From Opitutia bacterium Tous-C1TDCM (GTDB lineage Bacteria > Verrucomicrobiota > Verrucomicrobiia > Opitutales > Opitutaceae), in the NCBI GenBank assembly GCA_002288455.1, contig NEUS01000018.1:1-48047 (forward strand): DNA of 48,047 bases, given 5' to 3'. A program made the position numbers and the translations under genes. Shown one piece after another: positions 1 through 7,677 of the stretch. A model generated the notes under the pieces. That model was not told the DNA's origin, made no database searches, and saw nothing but the letters and a program-made list of their open reading frames with translations. Position 1 is the first letter of the stretch. Each line of letters starts with the position of its first letter.

Positions 1-1
1 G

Positions 2-229
2 CTGGAGGATATCTTCCTGCCCGAGCGGCCGGCGGACAAATATCTCCGCTCCGCGGACGAACGCGCCGGGGCGCAGTCGATTTTGGTCGGCATCGCCGCG
101 AACCGGAGCCTGCAAACCGGCGCCCAGGTCAAGATCGCCGACCTCGTGCCCGGCTTGGTTGCCCCGGACATGGCGCCGATGCCGTCGCGCCAAGATCCCG
201 TGCCGATGCCCATGCGCGGGCAGGATTGA
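2..229 (+). CDS. Gfo/Idh/MocA-type oxidoreductase, C-terminal fragment
   Basis: The last 75 codons of a gene that begins left of the window, in frame to a TGA at 227-229. The tail contains LVGIAANRSLQTGAQVKIADL, which resembles the C-terminal end of many secreted Gfo/Idh/MocA oxidoreductases of Verrucomicrobiota and Planctomycetes, where a GIAAN-S-x-x-G-x-P/V-x-x-I pattern is common. The final 20 residues are Met/Pro-rich (MAPMPSRQDPVPMPM) and look like a disordered tail. The NAD-binding domain is outside the window, so substrate cannot be discussed. The family call rests on remembered similarity of a short segment. The gene converges on the SGNH hydrolase at 331-1080. Confidence 0.55.
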   Translation: MEDIFLPERPADKYLRSADERAGAQSILVGIAANRSLQTGAQVKIADLVPGLVAPDMAPMPSRQDPVPMPMRGQD

Positions 230-242
230 TTCGGAGGCAAAC

Positions 243-264
243 GGGCCGGACGAACGACCGGCCC
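243..264 (+). terminator. GC-rich hairpin after the oxidoreductase fragment
   Basis: A perfect 7-bp inverted repeat (GGGCCGG, 8-nt loop, CCGGCCC) begins 14 nt after the TGA at 227-229. There is no T-tract after it, so a factor-independent terminator is only one reading; it may simply protect the mRNA 3' end. Confidence 0.35.
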
Positions 265-270
265 GGCGAC

Positions 271-307
271 GGACTCAAACTCCGAACTCAAAACTCCGAA
301 CTCCGGA
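271..307. repeat. Heptamer repeat copy 1
   Basis: Five imperfect 7-nt units on the plus strand: GGACTCA, AACTCCG, AACTCAA, AACTCCG, AACTCCG. Read on the strand of the SGNH gene (minus) the units are GAGTTCG/GAGTTTT. The array starts about 24 nt beyond that gene's stop codon. The same AACTCYG unit appears in the purL insertion near 15.48 kb. Confidence 0.8.
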
Positions 308-308
308 C

Positions 309-336
309 CGATGAACGGCGCGAGCGCCGTTCATCG
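309..336 (-). terminator. Hairpin containing the SGNH hydrolase stop codon
   Basis: A perfect 13-bp inverted repeat (CGATGAACGGCGC, loop GA, GCGCCGTTCATCG). The TGA of the gene at 331-1080 lies inside the stem. No T-tract follows on either strand, so classical intrinsic termination is uncertain. Confidence 0.4.
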
Positions 337-1080
337 CATCAGCTTCGCCAGCGGCTCCTTGATCGCCGCGGCCCAGAGCTCGTAGCCCTGGTCGACGGGG
401 TGGAGGAAGTCGGGCATGATCTCTTTCGGCAGAGTGCCGTCGGCGGCGAGAAACTTGGCGTTGATGTCGAGGAAGTGGACGTTCTTGCCGTCGGCGAGTT
501 TGGCGATGGCGGCGTTGATTTCCGCGATTTGCAGGCGCTGCGGGTGATCCGGCTTTTCGCCGCGGGGGAAGATCGCGAGCAGGAGAATCTTCGCCTGCGG
601 CTGCTTAGTGCGAAGCGTGCGGATGATTTCGGCGACGCCGGCGGAAGTTTCGGCCGGCGTACTGCGCGGCGTGGTCTTGTCGGGTTCGAAGCCGGTGTTG
701 TTGGTGCCGATCATCACGACGGCGGCCTTGGCCTGGTAACCGTCGAGTTCGCCGTTTTGCAGGCGCCACAGCACATGCTGCGTGCGGTCGCCGCCGATGC
801 CGAAGTTCGCGGCCTTGAGCGGGGCGAAGTGGGCATCCCAGACCGCTTTGCCGCCCTTCGGCCCCTCGCGGCGCCAGCCGTCGGTGATCGAGTCGCCGAT
901 GAAGACGACGTCGATGCCGCCCTTTTTGGCGATCGCGACGAAACCGTCGTGGCGTTTCACCCAATTGGCGTCGCGCGGGACGGGTTGGATCGCGGTATTG
1001 GCCGAGGCGGCAACGGTGGCAAAACCGGCCAGCGTGGCGGCGAGAAACGTACGGCGGAGGAAGGGAGTGAAAGAGGTCAT
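331..1080 (-). CDS. Secreted SGNH/GDSL-family esterase
   Basis: A 249-residue protein with an N-terminal signal sequence (about residues 1-27, ending ASA). Block I is GDSITDG with Ser64 as likely nucleophile. An Asn/Gly block is near GIGGDR (about 95-100) and a GTNN block at 126-129. The D-x-x-H pair is DFLH, Asp225 and His228. These are the blocks of the SGNH hydrolase superfamily (PAF-acetylhydrolase-like, rhamnogalacturonan acetylesterase-like). A role in removing acyl groups from carbohydrate in the periplasm would suit the adjacent rhamnose transporter, but the substrate is inference. It lies 171 nt downstream of rhaS on the same strand, with a heptamer repeat and hairpin between, so cotranscription is uncertain. 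The start at 1080 gives a normal signal peptide; its leader is pyrimidine-rich (AACTTTTCCCGCTC) without a Shine-Dalgarno. Confidence 0.85.
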   Translation of the reverse strand: MTSFTPFLRRTFLAATLAGFATVAASANTAIQPVPRDANWVKRHDGFVAIAKKGGIDVVFIGDSITDGWRREGPKGGKAVWDAHFAPLKAANFGIGGDRTQHVLWRLQNGELDGYQAKAAVVMIGTNNTGFEPDKTTPRSTPAETSAGVAEIIRTLRTKQPQAKILLLAIFPRGEKPDHPQRLQIAEINAAIAKLADGKNVHFLDINAKFLAADGTLPKEIMPDFLHPVDQGYELWAAAIKEPLAKLMR

Positions 1081-1195
1081 GAGCGGGAAAAGTTGGCGTT
1101 AGGCAAAAGGGTGTCGGGGTGCGGTCGCGGGCCGGAAGTCAAAAGGGGAAAGATTGTGGGGGAAGGTTCCGGCGGCTCGATGTCCGAAGGTCCGG

Positions 1196-1229
1196 CTTTC
1201 AACCTTCACCTTTCAACTTCGAACTTTTT
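1196..1229. repeat. Heptamer repeat copy 2, 3' of rhaS
   Basis: Plus-strand units CTTTCAA, CCTTCAC, CTTTCAA, CTTCGAA, CTTTTT-. On the rhaS sense strand (minus) the units read AGTTGAA/AGGTGAA. The array abuts the hairpin that spans the rhaS stop. TTCAACT at about 1212-1218 is also complementary to AGTTGAA at 1257-1263, which lies in the last codons of rhaS. Confidence 0.75.
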
Positions 1230-1257
1230 GAGCCGGGCGCCCGCGCCCGGCTCAAAA
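1226..1257 (-). terminator. Strong hairpin across the rhaS stop codon
   Basis: A perfect 14-bp inverted repeat (TTTTGAGCCGGGCG, 4-nt loop, CGCCCGGCTCAAAA). The rhaS TGA (1252-1254) is in the stem. The T-run lies at the 5' foot on both strands and not after the stem, so this is not a textbook intrinsic terminator. It could block 3' exonucleases or attenuate read-through into the esterase gene. Confidence 0.45.
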
Positions 1258-2241
1258 GTTGAACTGGTCGATGTTCGCCTTGTTGAAGACGAAGGGCTTT
1301 CCGAGGAGGATGTTGTCGCCCTTGATTTCGAAGGTGCCGAGGGAACCGGCCTTGAACGACGTCGCGCCTTTCTTGAGTTGGTCTTTCGCGAGCGCGACGC
1401 CGGCGTGGATCGTGAGGTAGCCGAGGTCTTCCGTTTTCCAAAGGATCACGGAATCGGTGACGCCGTCCTTCACGTAGCGGCGATTTTCGTTGGGCAGACC
1501 GAGGCCGATGACGCGGACCTTGCCGGTCTTGCCGGCCTGTTTGACGGCTTCGGCGGCGCCGGGGACGCCGGGCGAGCAGATCGACATGATGAGCTTGAGA
1601 TTCGGATTCGCGCTCATGATCGCGGTGGCTTCCGACTGGGCCTTGTCCTTGAGGTCGTCGCAGGGGCGGACGGCGACGAGCTTCATCTTCGGGTATTTGT
1701 CCTTGAGGCGGGCCTCGATGTGCTTCTGCCATTCGCGCTGGTTGGCGGCGGTGAGCGTGGCGACGATCATGGCGAACTCGCCCTCGTTGTTGAGCAAGCG
1801 GGCGGCTTCGTCCATCAGCGCGTGGCCGATACCCTCGGGTGTGGCCTGGTTGACGAAGAACGAACGCGCGTCGGGCATGGCGTCGGCGTCGTAGGTGAGG
1901 ACCTTGATGCCCTGCTTCTGGGCTTTGCGCAGCGCGGTCGAGATGCCCTCGCGGTTTTCCGCGGCGACCGCGATGACGTCGACGCCGAGCGTGATCCAAT
2001 TTTCGACGATTTCGTTTTGTTTGGCGGCGTTGCTGTCGGTGGGGCCGTCGAAGAGCAGTTCGACGCCGAGTTCCTTGGCGGCCTTTTCGGCGCCGGCCTT
2101 GCAGGAGATGAAGTAGGCGTTGCCCTTGGATTTCGGGAGAAACGCGACCACGAGTTTGGAGCTGGCGGCGGCGGCGGCGCCGGACACGGTGCCGAGCACG
2201 AGGCCGGCCAGCAGGGCGAGACGGAGGAGACGGGATTTCAT
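1252..2241 (-). CDS. rhaS: Rhamnose-type ABC transporter substrate-binding protein
   Basis: A 329-residue periplasmic binding protein of the Peripla_BP_4 type. It has a signal peptide (MKSRLLRLALLAGLVLG..., cleavage near GAAAA), then VVAFLPKSKGNAYF, the usual first strand and ligand loop. The later segment VILWKTEDLGYLT and the ending NIDQFNF resemble rhamnose-binding RhaS of the rhizobial rhaSTPQ system. The start was set at 2241 because the open frame upstream encodes a basic, non-signal stretch. It follows rhaQ by 23 nt and should be cotranscribed. LsrB-like or other sugar-binding relatives share the fold, so the ligand assignment leans on the divergent rhaA gene. The last codons take part in the hairpin and heptamer repeat described separately. 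Confidence 0.85.
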   Translation of the reverse strand: MKSRLLRLALLAGLVLGTVSGAAAAASSKLVVAFLPKSKGNAYFISCKAGAEKAAKELGVELLFDGPTDSNAAKQNEIVENWITLGVDVIAVAAENREGISTALRKAQKQGIKVLTYDADAMPDARSFFVNQATPEGIGHALMDEAARLLNNEGEFAMIVATLTAANQREWQKHIEARLKDKYPKMKLVAVRPCDDLKDKAQSEATAIMSANPNLKLIMSICSPGVPGAAEAVKQAGKTGKVRVIGLGLPNENRRYVKDGVTDSVILWKTEDLGYLTIHAGVALAKDQLKKGATSFKAGSLGTFEIKGDNILLGKPFVFNKANIDQFNF

Positions 2242-2264
2242 GCGGGGAGGGGGAAAGGCGGGAA

Positions 2265-3335
2265 CTAGCCGGCGCGGGCGGGATGCCGGGCGCGCCACTG
2301 CGCCCAGTGTCGCGGCAAAACGCCGGCCGTCAACGCGAGCAACAGCAGGGCGCCGGTGAGCAAACCGGAGATTTCCTCGGCGGCATTCAGGCGCATGACG
2401 GCGGGCAAAGTGGCGAGGCCGTTTTTCAGGACCGCGATGGCGGCCACGCCGATGAGGGTGCCGTAAATGCTGCCGGTGCCGCCGAAGATGCTCGTGCCGC
2501 CGAGCACGACGGCGGTGATGGCGAAGAGTTCGTAGCCGGTCCCGGCGTCGGCCTTGGCCTGGCCGAGGCGGGCCGTGTAGATGATGGCGGCGAGGGCGGC
2601 GATCACGCCGGCGATGACGTAGGCCGAAGCCACGCGGCGGTCGACGGGCAGGCCGGCATAGCGGGCGCCCTCGGGAGCGAATCCAATCGCCCGATACGAA
2701 CGCCCGAAGGTCGTGCGGTGCACCAGCAGCCAGATCGCGGCCGCGACGGCAAAGAAGAGCCAGGCCTGCGCCGGCAAACCGAGCAGGCGTTCCTGGCCGA
2801 GGAAGAGGAAACCGGCGGGAAAATCCGTGTACGTGACGGAGCCGCGCGTGATCGCTTCGGCGAGCCCGCGGAAAAGGGAATACGTGCCAAGCGTCACGAT
2901 CAGCGGCGGGAGTTTGAGCTGCGTGATCAGGGCGCCGTTGAGGCCGCCGGCGAGGGCTCCGACGACCAGCGTGAGCGCGATCGCGACCGGGATCGGCAAA
3001 CCCGCATCGTGCCAGAACGAGCCGAAGAGAATGGCGGAAAGCCCGAGCAGGGAACCGACGGAAAGATCGATGCCGCCGGTGATGATCACGGGTGTGAGCG
3101 CGAGGGCGAGCAGGCCGATTTCGCAGGAGTGGCGGAGAATATCGAATTGCCGGTCGAGGGTGCCGAAGCCGACCACGATGCCGCGGCGGTTAACCGTTGT
3201 CCCGGCGAAGTAGAAGAACAGCCACAGCGCGATGAGGACGTAGAGCAGAATCATCTCGTGGCTCAGCAGCCGGTCTTTCCAGACCGAGGCCGAACCCGAA
3301 TTCCGGGAGGAGGAGGAACGCTGATGATCGCTCAT
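2265..3335 (-). CDS. rhaQ: Sugar ABC transporter permease (rhamnose type)
   Basis: A 356-residue BPD_transp_2 family permease with about ten hydrophobic segments. It carries the conserved loop GGIDLSVGS, expected after an early membrane helix and seen in ribose, rhamnose and autoinducer-2 transporters. Translation from 3335 gives MSDHQRSSSSRNSG before the first helix. That ATG lies within the inverted repeat bounding the inserted GxxExxY unit, so the present N-terminus was at least partly supplied by the insertion; a further in-frame ATG occurs at HEMILLY. It pairs with the permease at 3771-4700, to which it is related but not identical. The names rhaP and rhaQ are given by gene order only. 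Confidence 0.85.
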   Translation of the reverse strand: MSDHQRSSSSRNSGSASVWKDRLLSHEMILLYVLIALWLFFYFAGTTVNRRGIVVGFGTLDRQFDILRHSCEIGLLALALTPVIITGGIDLSVGSLLGLSAILFGSFWHDAGLPIPVAIALTLVVGALAGGLNGALITQLKLPPLIVTLGTYSLFRGLAEAITRGSVTYTDFPAGFLFLGQERLLGLPAQAWLFFAVAAAIWLLVHRTTFGRSYRAIGFAPEGARYAGLPVDRRVASAYVIAGVIAALAAIIYTARLGQAKADAGTGYELFAITAVVLGGTSIFGGTGSIYGTLIGVAAIAVLKNGLATLPAVMRLNAAEEISGLLTGALLLLALTAGVLPRHWAQWRARHPARAG

Positions 3336-3348
3336 GGGCGCTGATCGG
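3317..3348 (+). repeat. Left inverted repeat of the GxxExxY unit
   Basis: Reads AACGCTGAT, a 12-nt spacer, then GCGCTGATCGG. It contains, on the minus strand, the ATG used as the start of rhaQ (3333-3335). Confidence 0.65.
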
Positions 3349-3739
3349 ACGCGATGAACTCGGAGAGGATCATCCGCTTCCATTCGAGGTTACCGGCGTG
3401 TCCGAAGTTGATGAGGTAGCCGACCGGTCGGCGAGTGATGCGCAGATAGTTGAAGAGTTGCGCCTCGTGTTCGGAAGCCAAGGCGGTGACCGCTTTCAGT
3501 TCGACGACCAGACTGCCGAAGACCTCGAGGTCCGGAAGGTACCGTTTCTTCAACTCCCGGCCTTTGTACGTGCACGCGATCTCACGTTTTGCGGCGAAAG
3601 GAATGCCCCGGAACCCGAGTTCGAGCTCAAGACACTCCTGGTAGATTTCCTCGGCCATGCCGTAGCCCCGGTCGTTGTAGACCTCGAACGGCGCCCCCAT
3701 CAGGCGGTAACCTTCTTCTTTCAGGACTTCGGGTTTCAT
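3332..3739 (-). CDS. GxxExxY family protein, PD-(D/E)xK-like
   Basis: A 135-residue protein of the GxxExxY family. The name-giving motif is G27-M-A-E30-E-I-Y33, inside GYGMAEEIYQECL. Downstream lies YLPDLEVFGSLVVELKAV, with Asp70 and E80-L-K82, which fits the core of a PD-(D/E)xK nuclease fold; Lys51 and Glu53 (AAKREI) may also contribute. The family is common in Bacteroidetes, Planctomycetes and Verrucomicrobiota, and no biochemical role is known to me. The gene interrupts the rhaP-rhaQ junction on the same strand, and its 3' end overlaps the start of rhaQ by 4 nt, so it is presumably translated from the transporter mRNA. Nuclease activity is inference from the motif alone. Confidence 0.85.
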   Translation of the reverse strand: MKPEVLKEEGYRLMGAPFEVYNDRGYGMAEEIYQECLELELGFRGIPFAAKREIACTYKGRELKKRYLPDLEVFGSLVVELKAVTALASEHEAQLFNYLRITRRPVGYLINFGHAGNLEWKRMILSEFIASDQRP

Positions 3740-3740
3740 C

Positions 3741-3770
3741 GTTCAGCGGCGATCAGCGCGGATCAGCGTT
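3741..3770 (-). repeat. Right inverted repeat of the GxxExxY unit
   Basis: Three direct copies of a GATCAGCG-like octamer on the plus strand (GTTCAGCG, GATCAGCG, GATCAGCG). Its reverse complement begins AACGCTGAT and matches the left repeat. It begins directly after the rhaP stop codon. Confidence 0.65.
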
Positions 3771-4700
3771 TCAAGATTTCCGGGTCCGGCTGCGCCAGCC
3801 GTCGGCCACGACGGCGAGGAGGATGATCGCGCCCTGGATCGCCTTTTCCCAATACGCTTCGATCCGCAGATGGATCAGCGCCGGGGCCACGCAGGCGAGC
3901 AGCAACAGGCCGGCGAAGGCGCCCCAGAGGTTGCCCCGGCCGCCGGAGATCGCGACGCCGCCGACGACGACGGCGGCGATGACTTTCAGCTCGAGCCCGT
4001 TGCCCGTCAGCGGCTGCACCTGCGGCGATTGCACCAGGTTCAACATCGCCGCGAGGCCGACCAGCGCGCCCATGAAGACGAAAACGAAAAACGTGCCCCG
4101 CTGCGGCCGGATGCCGGCGAGCCGCGCCGCTTCGGCGTCGCTGCCGATCGCATACACGAATCGCCCCGCCGCCAAATGCCGCAACGCCAACGCGAGGACC
4201 ACGAGCACGAACAACGCGAAACTCACGAGCAACCATTGGCCCGTCGCCTGGTTGAGTCCGAACCACTGCACGCCGTCGGGCAGGTTCACGAACTCGCCCT
4301 GACGCACGAGGTTCAGCCCTTGGCGGAGCGTCACCATGGTCGCGAGCGTCACGACGATCGACGGCAGGCCGAGCCCGGCGACGAGGAATCCGTTGAGCGC
4401 GCCGAGCCCGGCGCCGATCGCCACGGAGGCCGGCAGCACCGCGGCCAAGGGCCAGCCGCGCGCCGCGAGCAGGCCGGCGCAGACGCCGCAGACGGAAAAT
4501 TGAGAACCGACGGAAATGTCGATTTGCCGCGCGATGATGACGAAGGCCATGCCGCAGGCGACGATCAGCGTCGGGGCTTCGCGGGTGAGGAGCGACAGCA
4601 GCGGTTGCGGTTGATAAAACGCCGGCGCGAAGACGGCCATCGCCGCGAGCACGGCCAGCAAGGCCCCGGCGACCGAGAGTTCGCGGAAGTGCCGTTTCAT
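3771..4700 (-). CDS. rhaP: Sugar ABC transporter permease (rhamnose type)
   Basis: A 309-residue inner-membrane permease of the BPD_transp_2 family. It has a first helix at about 10-27 (VAGALLAVLAAMAVFAPA), the conserved IIARQIDISVGS loop at about 55-66, and the C-terminal helix IQGAIILLAVVAD. Its ATG overlaps the rhaT stop by 4 nt (ATGA), so the two are translationally coupled. It ends RTRKS directly before the right repeat of the GxxExxY unit. The natural next gene is rhaQ, now displaced by about 430 bp. It should form a heterodimeric channel with RhaQ, energised by RhaT and fed by RhaS. Confidence 0.88.
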   Translation of the reverse strand: MKRHFRELSVAGALLAVLAAMAVFAPAFYQPQPLLSLLTREAPTLIVACGMAFVIIARQIDISVGSQFSVCGVCAGLLAARGWPLAAVLPASVAIGAGLGALNGFLVAGLGLPSIVVTLATMVTLRQGLNLVRQGEFVNLPDGVQWFGLNQATGQWLLVSFALFVLVVLALALRHLAAGRFVYAIGSDAEAARLAGIRPQRGTFFVFVFMGALVGLAAMLNLVQSPQVQPLTGNGLELKVIAAVVVGGVAISGGRGNLWGAFAGLLLLACVAPALIHLRIEAYWEKAIQGAIILLAVVADGWRSRTRKS

Positions 4701-6190
4701 GCGGCTTGGCCCAGGGCGAGGGCCATCACGGTGGGGGCATCCGCGCCGCCGGGCAGCGTGCCGGCCAAGGTGCCGCCGCGCATCACGCCGATGCGATCGC
4801 TCATGCCGAGCACTTCGGGCAGATCGGAGGAAATGAGCAGCACGGCGAGGCCGTCTTTCGCGAGCCCGCGGATGATGCGGTGGATCTCGCTCTTGGCGCC
4901 GACGTCCACGCCCTGCGTCGGCTCGTCGAGGATCAGCAGCCGCGGCTTGGTCGCGAGCCAGCGCGCGAGCGAGACCTTTTGCTGGTTGCCGCCGGAGAGG
5001 CTGCCGCCGGTGGCGTCGGGTCCCGTGCACTTGACGGCAAGATCGCGGATATAGCCGAGCGCGAGTTCGCGTTCGGCCTGCGGCCGGAGCCAGGTGCCGG
5101 GGAAAATCCGGCGGTGGATCGCCATCGTCATGTTCGGCGCGAGCGGCAGATCGAGCACGACGCCGTGGCGGCGGCGGTCCTCGGGCACATAGGCGATGCC
5201 ATGGGCCACGGCTTCCTGCGGCGATCGCGGGGCGATGGCTTGCCCGCCGAGCTCGATGGAGCCGGCGTCGATCGGTGTCAGGCCAAACAGGATACGCGCC
5301 AGTTCCGTGCGGCCGGCGCCGACGAGGCCCGCGAGGCCGAAGATCTCGCCGGCCCGCACCTCGAAGTTCACTCCGTGCACGCCCGAGGCGCGGCAACCGA
5401 CGCCGCGGAGCGCGAGGGCCACCGCGCCCGGCCCCGCCTCGCTCGGCGGGTAGATCTGCGCGACCTCGCGGCCGACCATGAGCTTGATCAGCAGCGCCTC
5501 GTTGATCGCGGCGATCGGATGCGTGCCGACGCTTTCGCCGTCGCGGAGCACGGTGACGCGGTCGGCCAGCGCGAGGATTTCCTCGAGACGGTGGGAAATG
5601 TAGATGACGCCGACGCCCTGCGCCCGCAGGTCGCGGACGACGGCGAAGAGCAGGTGCTGTTCTTTCTGGGTGAGCGACGCCGTCGGCTCGTCCATGATCA
5701 CGATGCGGGCGCCCGCGCCGAGCGCGCAGGCGATTTCGACGAGTTGCTGTTCCGGCATCGAGAGCGAGCGGACCTCGGCCTCGGGTAAAATTTCTGCGCC
5801 GATGCGGTCGAGCAGCGTGCCGGCGCGCGCGCGGCGGGCGCGCCAGTCGACACGGCGGGCGCCGGCGCCGGACTCGAGGCGGAGGGCGATGTTTTCCGCG
5901 ACGGAAAGATCGGGAAACAGCGCCGGCTGTTGGTAGATGCAGGCGATGCCGAGAGCCCGCGCGCTCGCCGGGGTAAGCCCGGCCACGGCGGTGCCGGCGA
6001 CCGTGATGGTGCCGCTGTCGGGCTGGTGCGCGCCGGTGACGATCTTGATCAGCGTGCTCTTGCCGGCGCCGTTTTCGCCGAGCAGCGCGTGGACCTCGCC
6101 GGCCTGCAATTCGAAGTCGACGCCGCGGAGCGCCCGCGCGCCGCCGAAGGACTTGGCGAGCCGGCGGAGTTCGAGCAGGGCGGGGGGCAT
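4697..6190 (-). CDS. rhaT: Sugar ABC transporter ATP-binding protein (rhamnose type)
   Basis: A 497-residue double-ABC ATPase of the ribose/rhamnose class. The first nucleotide-binding domain has Walker [10 protein letters not shown] (38-46), a degenerate signature LSMPEQQ and Walker [10 protein letters not shown]. The second half has the usual altered P-loop GLVGAGRTE, signature LSGGNQQK and Walker [12 protein letters not shown]. Such asymmetry is normal in this family. The start at 6190 ([11 protein letters not shown]) was chosen because the open frame upstream has no homologous content and would run into the divergent promoter; the length then equals the family norm of about 500. It is the first gene of the minus-strand transport operon and diverges from rhaA over a 172-bp gap. 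Confidence 0.9.
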   Translation of the reverse strand: MPPALLELRRLAKSFGGARALRGVDFELQAGEVHALLGENGAGKSTLIKIVTGAHQPDSGTITVAGTAVAGLTPASARALGIACIYQQPALFPDLSVAENIALRLESGAGARRVDWRARRARAGTLLDRIGAEILPEAEVRSLSMPEQQLVEIACALGAGARIVIMDEPTASLTQKEQHLLFAVVRDLRAQGVGVIYISHRLEEILALADRVTVLRDGESVGTHPIAAINEALLIKLMVGREVAQIYPPSEAGPGAVALALRGVGCRASGVHGVNFEVRAGEIFGLAGLVGAGRTELARILFGLTPIDAGSIELGGQAIAPRSPQEAVAHGIAYVPEDRRRHGVVLDLPLAPNMTMAIHRRIFPGTWLRPQAERELALGYIRDLAVKCTGPDATGGSLSGGNQQKVSLARWLATKPRLLILDEPTQGVDVGAKSEIHRIIRGLAKDGLAVLLISSDLPEVLGMSDRIGVMRGGTLAGTLPGGADAPTVMALALGQAA

Positions 6191-6198
6191 CGGGGAGC

Positions 6199-6262
6199 GT
6201 TCTGATTGGCCGCTCGCGCGGATTCGCGCCAGCGGAAACCGAAAAGGCGGGACTGTCAGAAC
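6199..6262. promoter_or_regulatory. Palindromes in the rhaT-rhaA divergent region
   Basis: A hyphenated palindrome at 6210-6235 (CCGCT, GCGC, 6-nt centre, GCGC, AGCGG) sits 20 nt upstream of the rhaT start. It is enclosed by GTTCTGA (6199-6205) and its exact complement TCAGAAC (6256-6262). The region must hold divergent promoters, and no regulator gene is encoded nearby. These are candidate binding sites only; no clear -35/-10 pair was found. Confidence 0.3.
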
Positions 6263-6362
6263 ACATTCGCCGTCGCGCGCCGCCGCGCGTGCCGGCAGGG
6301 TCCGCGACCGCACCGTTGCGGGCTCGACCTGCGCGCGCCGGTGCGCCACGACACTCCCTTCC

Positions 6363-7616
6363 ATGGCCTCAACCCCGTACACGTTTGCCCAGGAATCCTA
6401 CGCCGCCCAAGGCGTCGACACGGAAGCCGCGCTGCGCCGTCTCGCCGGCGTGCCGATTTCGTTGCACTGCTGGCAGGGCGACGACGTCGGCGGCTTCGAA
6501 GCCGCGGGCGATCTCGCCGGCAGCGGCCTCGCCGCGACGGGCAACTATCCCGGCAAGGCGCGCACGATCGACGAACTCCGCCAGGACCTCGGCCAGGCGT
6601 ACAAGCTGATCCCCGGCAAACACCGTCTGAACCTCCACGCGAGCTACGGCGATTTCGGCGGGCAGAAAATCGAGCGCAACGCGATCGGCGTCGCCCAATT
6701 CCAAAGCTGGATCGACTGGGCCAGGGCGCTCGGGCTCGGCCTCGACTTCAACCCGACCTATTTCGCGCATCCGAAAGCCGCCAGCGGCCTGACGCTGTCG
6801 CATCCCGATGCGGGCATCCGGCAATACTGGATCGAGCACGGCATCGCCTGCCGCCGCATCGGCGCGGAGATGGGCCGGCAGCTCGGCTCGCCGACCGTCA
6901 CCAATCTTTGGATTCCGGACGGCTACAAAGACAACCCCGTCGACCGCAAGGCGCCCCGCGAACGCCTCGCCGCGTCCCTCGACGCGATCTTCGCCCCGGC
7001 GATCGATCCGCGGCACAACCTCGACGCCGTCGAGTGCAAGCTCTTCGGCATCGGCTCGGAGTCCTACGTCGTCGGCTCGCACGAATTCTATCTCGGCTAC
7101 GCGGTGAAGAAGCAGAAGTTGCTCTGTCTCGATGCCGGCCATTTCCACCCGACCGAGACGCTGCCCGACAAGATCTGCTCGGTGCTGCAGCACGTCCCGG
7201 AATTGCTCCTGCACGTGAGCCGCGGCGTGCGTTGGGACAGCGACCACGTCGTGCTGTTCGACGACCACCTCCGCGGCATCATGGAGGAATTGGTGCGCGG
7301 GGATTTCCTCGGCCGCACGCACATCGGCCTCGATTACTTCGACGCGAGCATCAACCGCATCGCCGCCTGGGCGATCGGCACGCGCAACGCGATCAAGGCC
7401 CTGCTCATCGCGCTGCTGGAGCCGACGGCGCAGCTCCGCGCCTTGGAAAACGGCGGCGACTTCACGGGCCGTCTGGCGATGCTCGAGGAAATCAAGGGCC
7501 TGCCCTTCGGCGCGGTTTGGGACGAGTATTGCCGCCGCAGCAACGTGCCGGTCGGCGGGGCTTGGCTCGACGACGTGCGCGCCTACGAGAAGGCCGTGTT
7601 GTCGAAGCGCGCCTGA
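6363..7616 (+). CDS. rhaA: L-rhamnose isomerase
   Basis: A 417-residue cytoplasmic enzyme that interconverts L-rhamnose and L-rhamnulose, the first step of rhamnose catabolism. It matches the enterobacterial RhaA type along its whole length (E. coli about 419 residues): [82 protein letters not shown] and the ending [12 protein letters not shown]. The metal ligands of the TIM barrel fall in the KLFGIG, DAGHFHP and DSDHV segments. Start is ATG 6363; the leader ACGACACTCCCTTCC is pyrimidine-rich. Rhamnulokinase and rhamnulose-1-phosphate aldolase are not in the window, so the pathway is completed elsewhere. Confidence 0.96.
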   Translation: MASTPYTFAQESYAAQGVDTEAALRRLAGVPISLHCWQGDDVGGFEAAGDLAGSGLAATGNYPGKARTIDELRQDLGQAYKLIPGKHRLNLHASYGDFGGQKIERNAIGVAQFQSWIDWARALGLGLDFNPTYFAHPKAASGLTLSHPDAGIRQYWIEHGIACRRIGAEMGRQLGSPTVTNLWIPDGYKDNPVDRKAPRERLAASLDAIFAPAIDPRHNLDAVECKLFGIGSESYVVGSHEFYLGYAVKKQKLLCLDAGHFHPTETLPDKICSVLQHVPELLLHVSRGVRWDSDHVVLFDDHLRGIMEELVRGDFLGRTHIGLDYFDASINRIAAWAIGTRNAIKALLIALLEPTAQLRALENGGDFTGRLAMLEEIKGLPFGAVWDEYCRRSNVPVGGAWLDDVRAYEKAVLSKRA

Positions 7617-7677
7617 GCGGCGCCGATCGACGCGCCGGGTTTGCGTTCGGGGCGTCGCGGCCTTGGGCTCGCGGCGC

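Larger units (their letters stand above)
3317..3770 (-). mobile_element. GxxExxY unit bounded by imperfect inverted repeats
   Basis: A 454-bp unit lies exactly between the stop codon of one rhamnose permease (3771-3773) and the N-terminal region of the other. Its ends read inward as AACGCTGAT...GCGCTGATCGG (left, plus strand) and AACGCTGATCCGCGCTGATCG (right, minus strand), so they are terminal inverted repeats made of repeated CGCTGATC. The cargo is a single gene with a nuclease-like signature. No transposase is present. Mobility is inferred from the repeats and from the interruption of an otherwise tight operon. Confidence 0.6.

Noticed and set aside
1226-1257. Classical rho-independent terminator at the rhaS end
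   Set aside because: The stem is strong, but on both strands the T-run precedes the stem and A-run follows it, so the required 3' U-tract is missing; kept only as a possible terminator-like structure.
6191-6382. Extended N-terminus for the RhaT ATPase
   Set aside because: The extra 64 residues have no ABC-family counterpart and would overlap the rhaA start and divergent promoter region.
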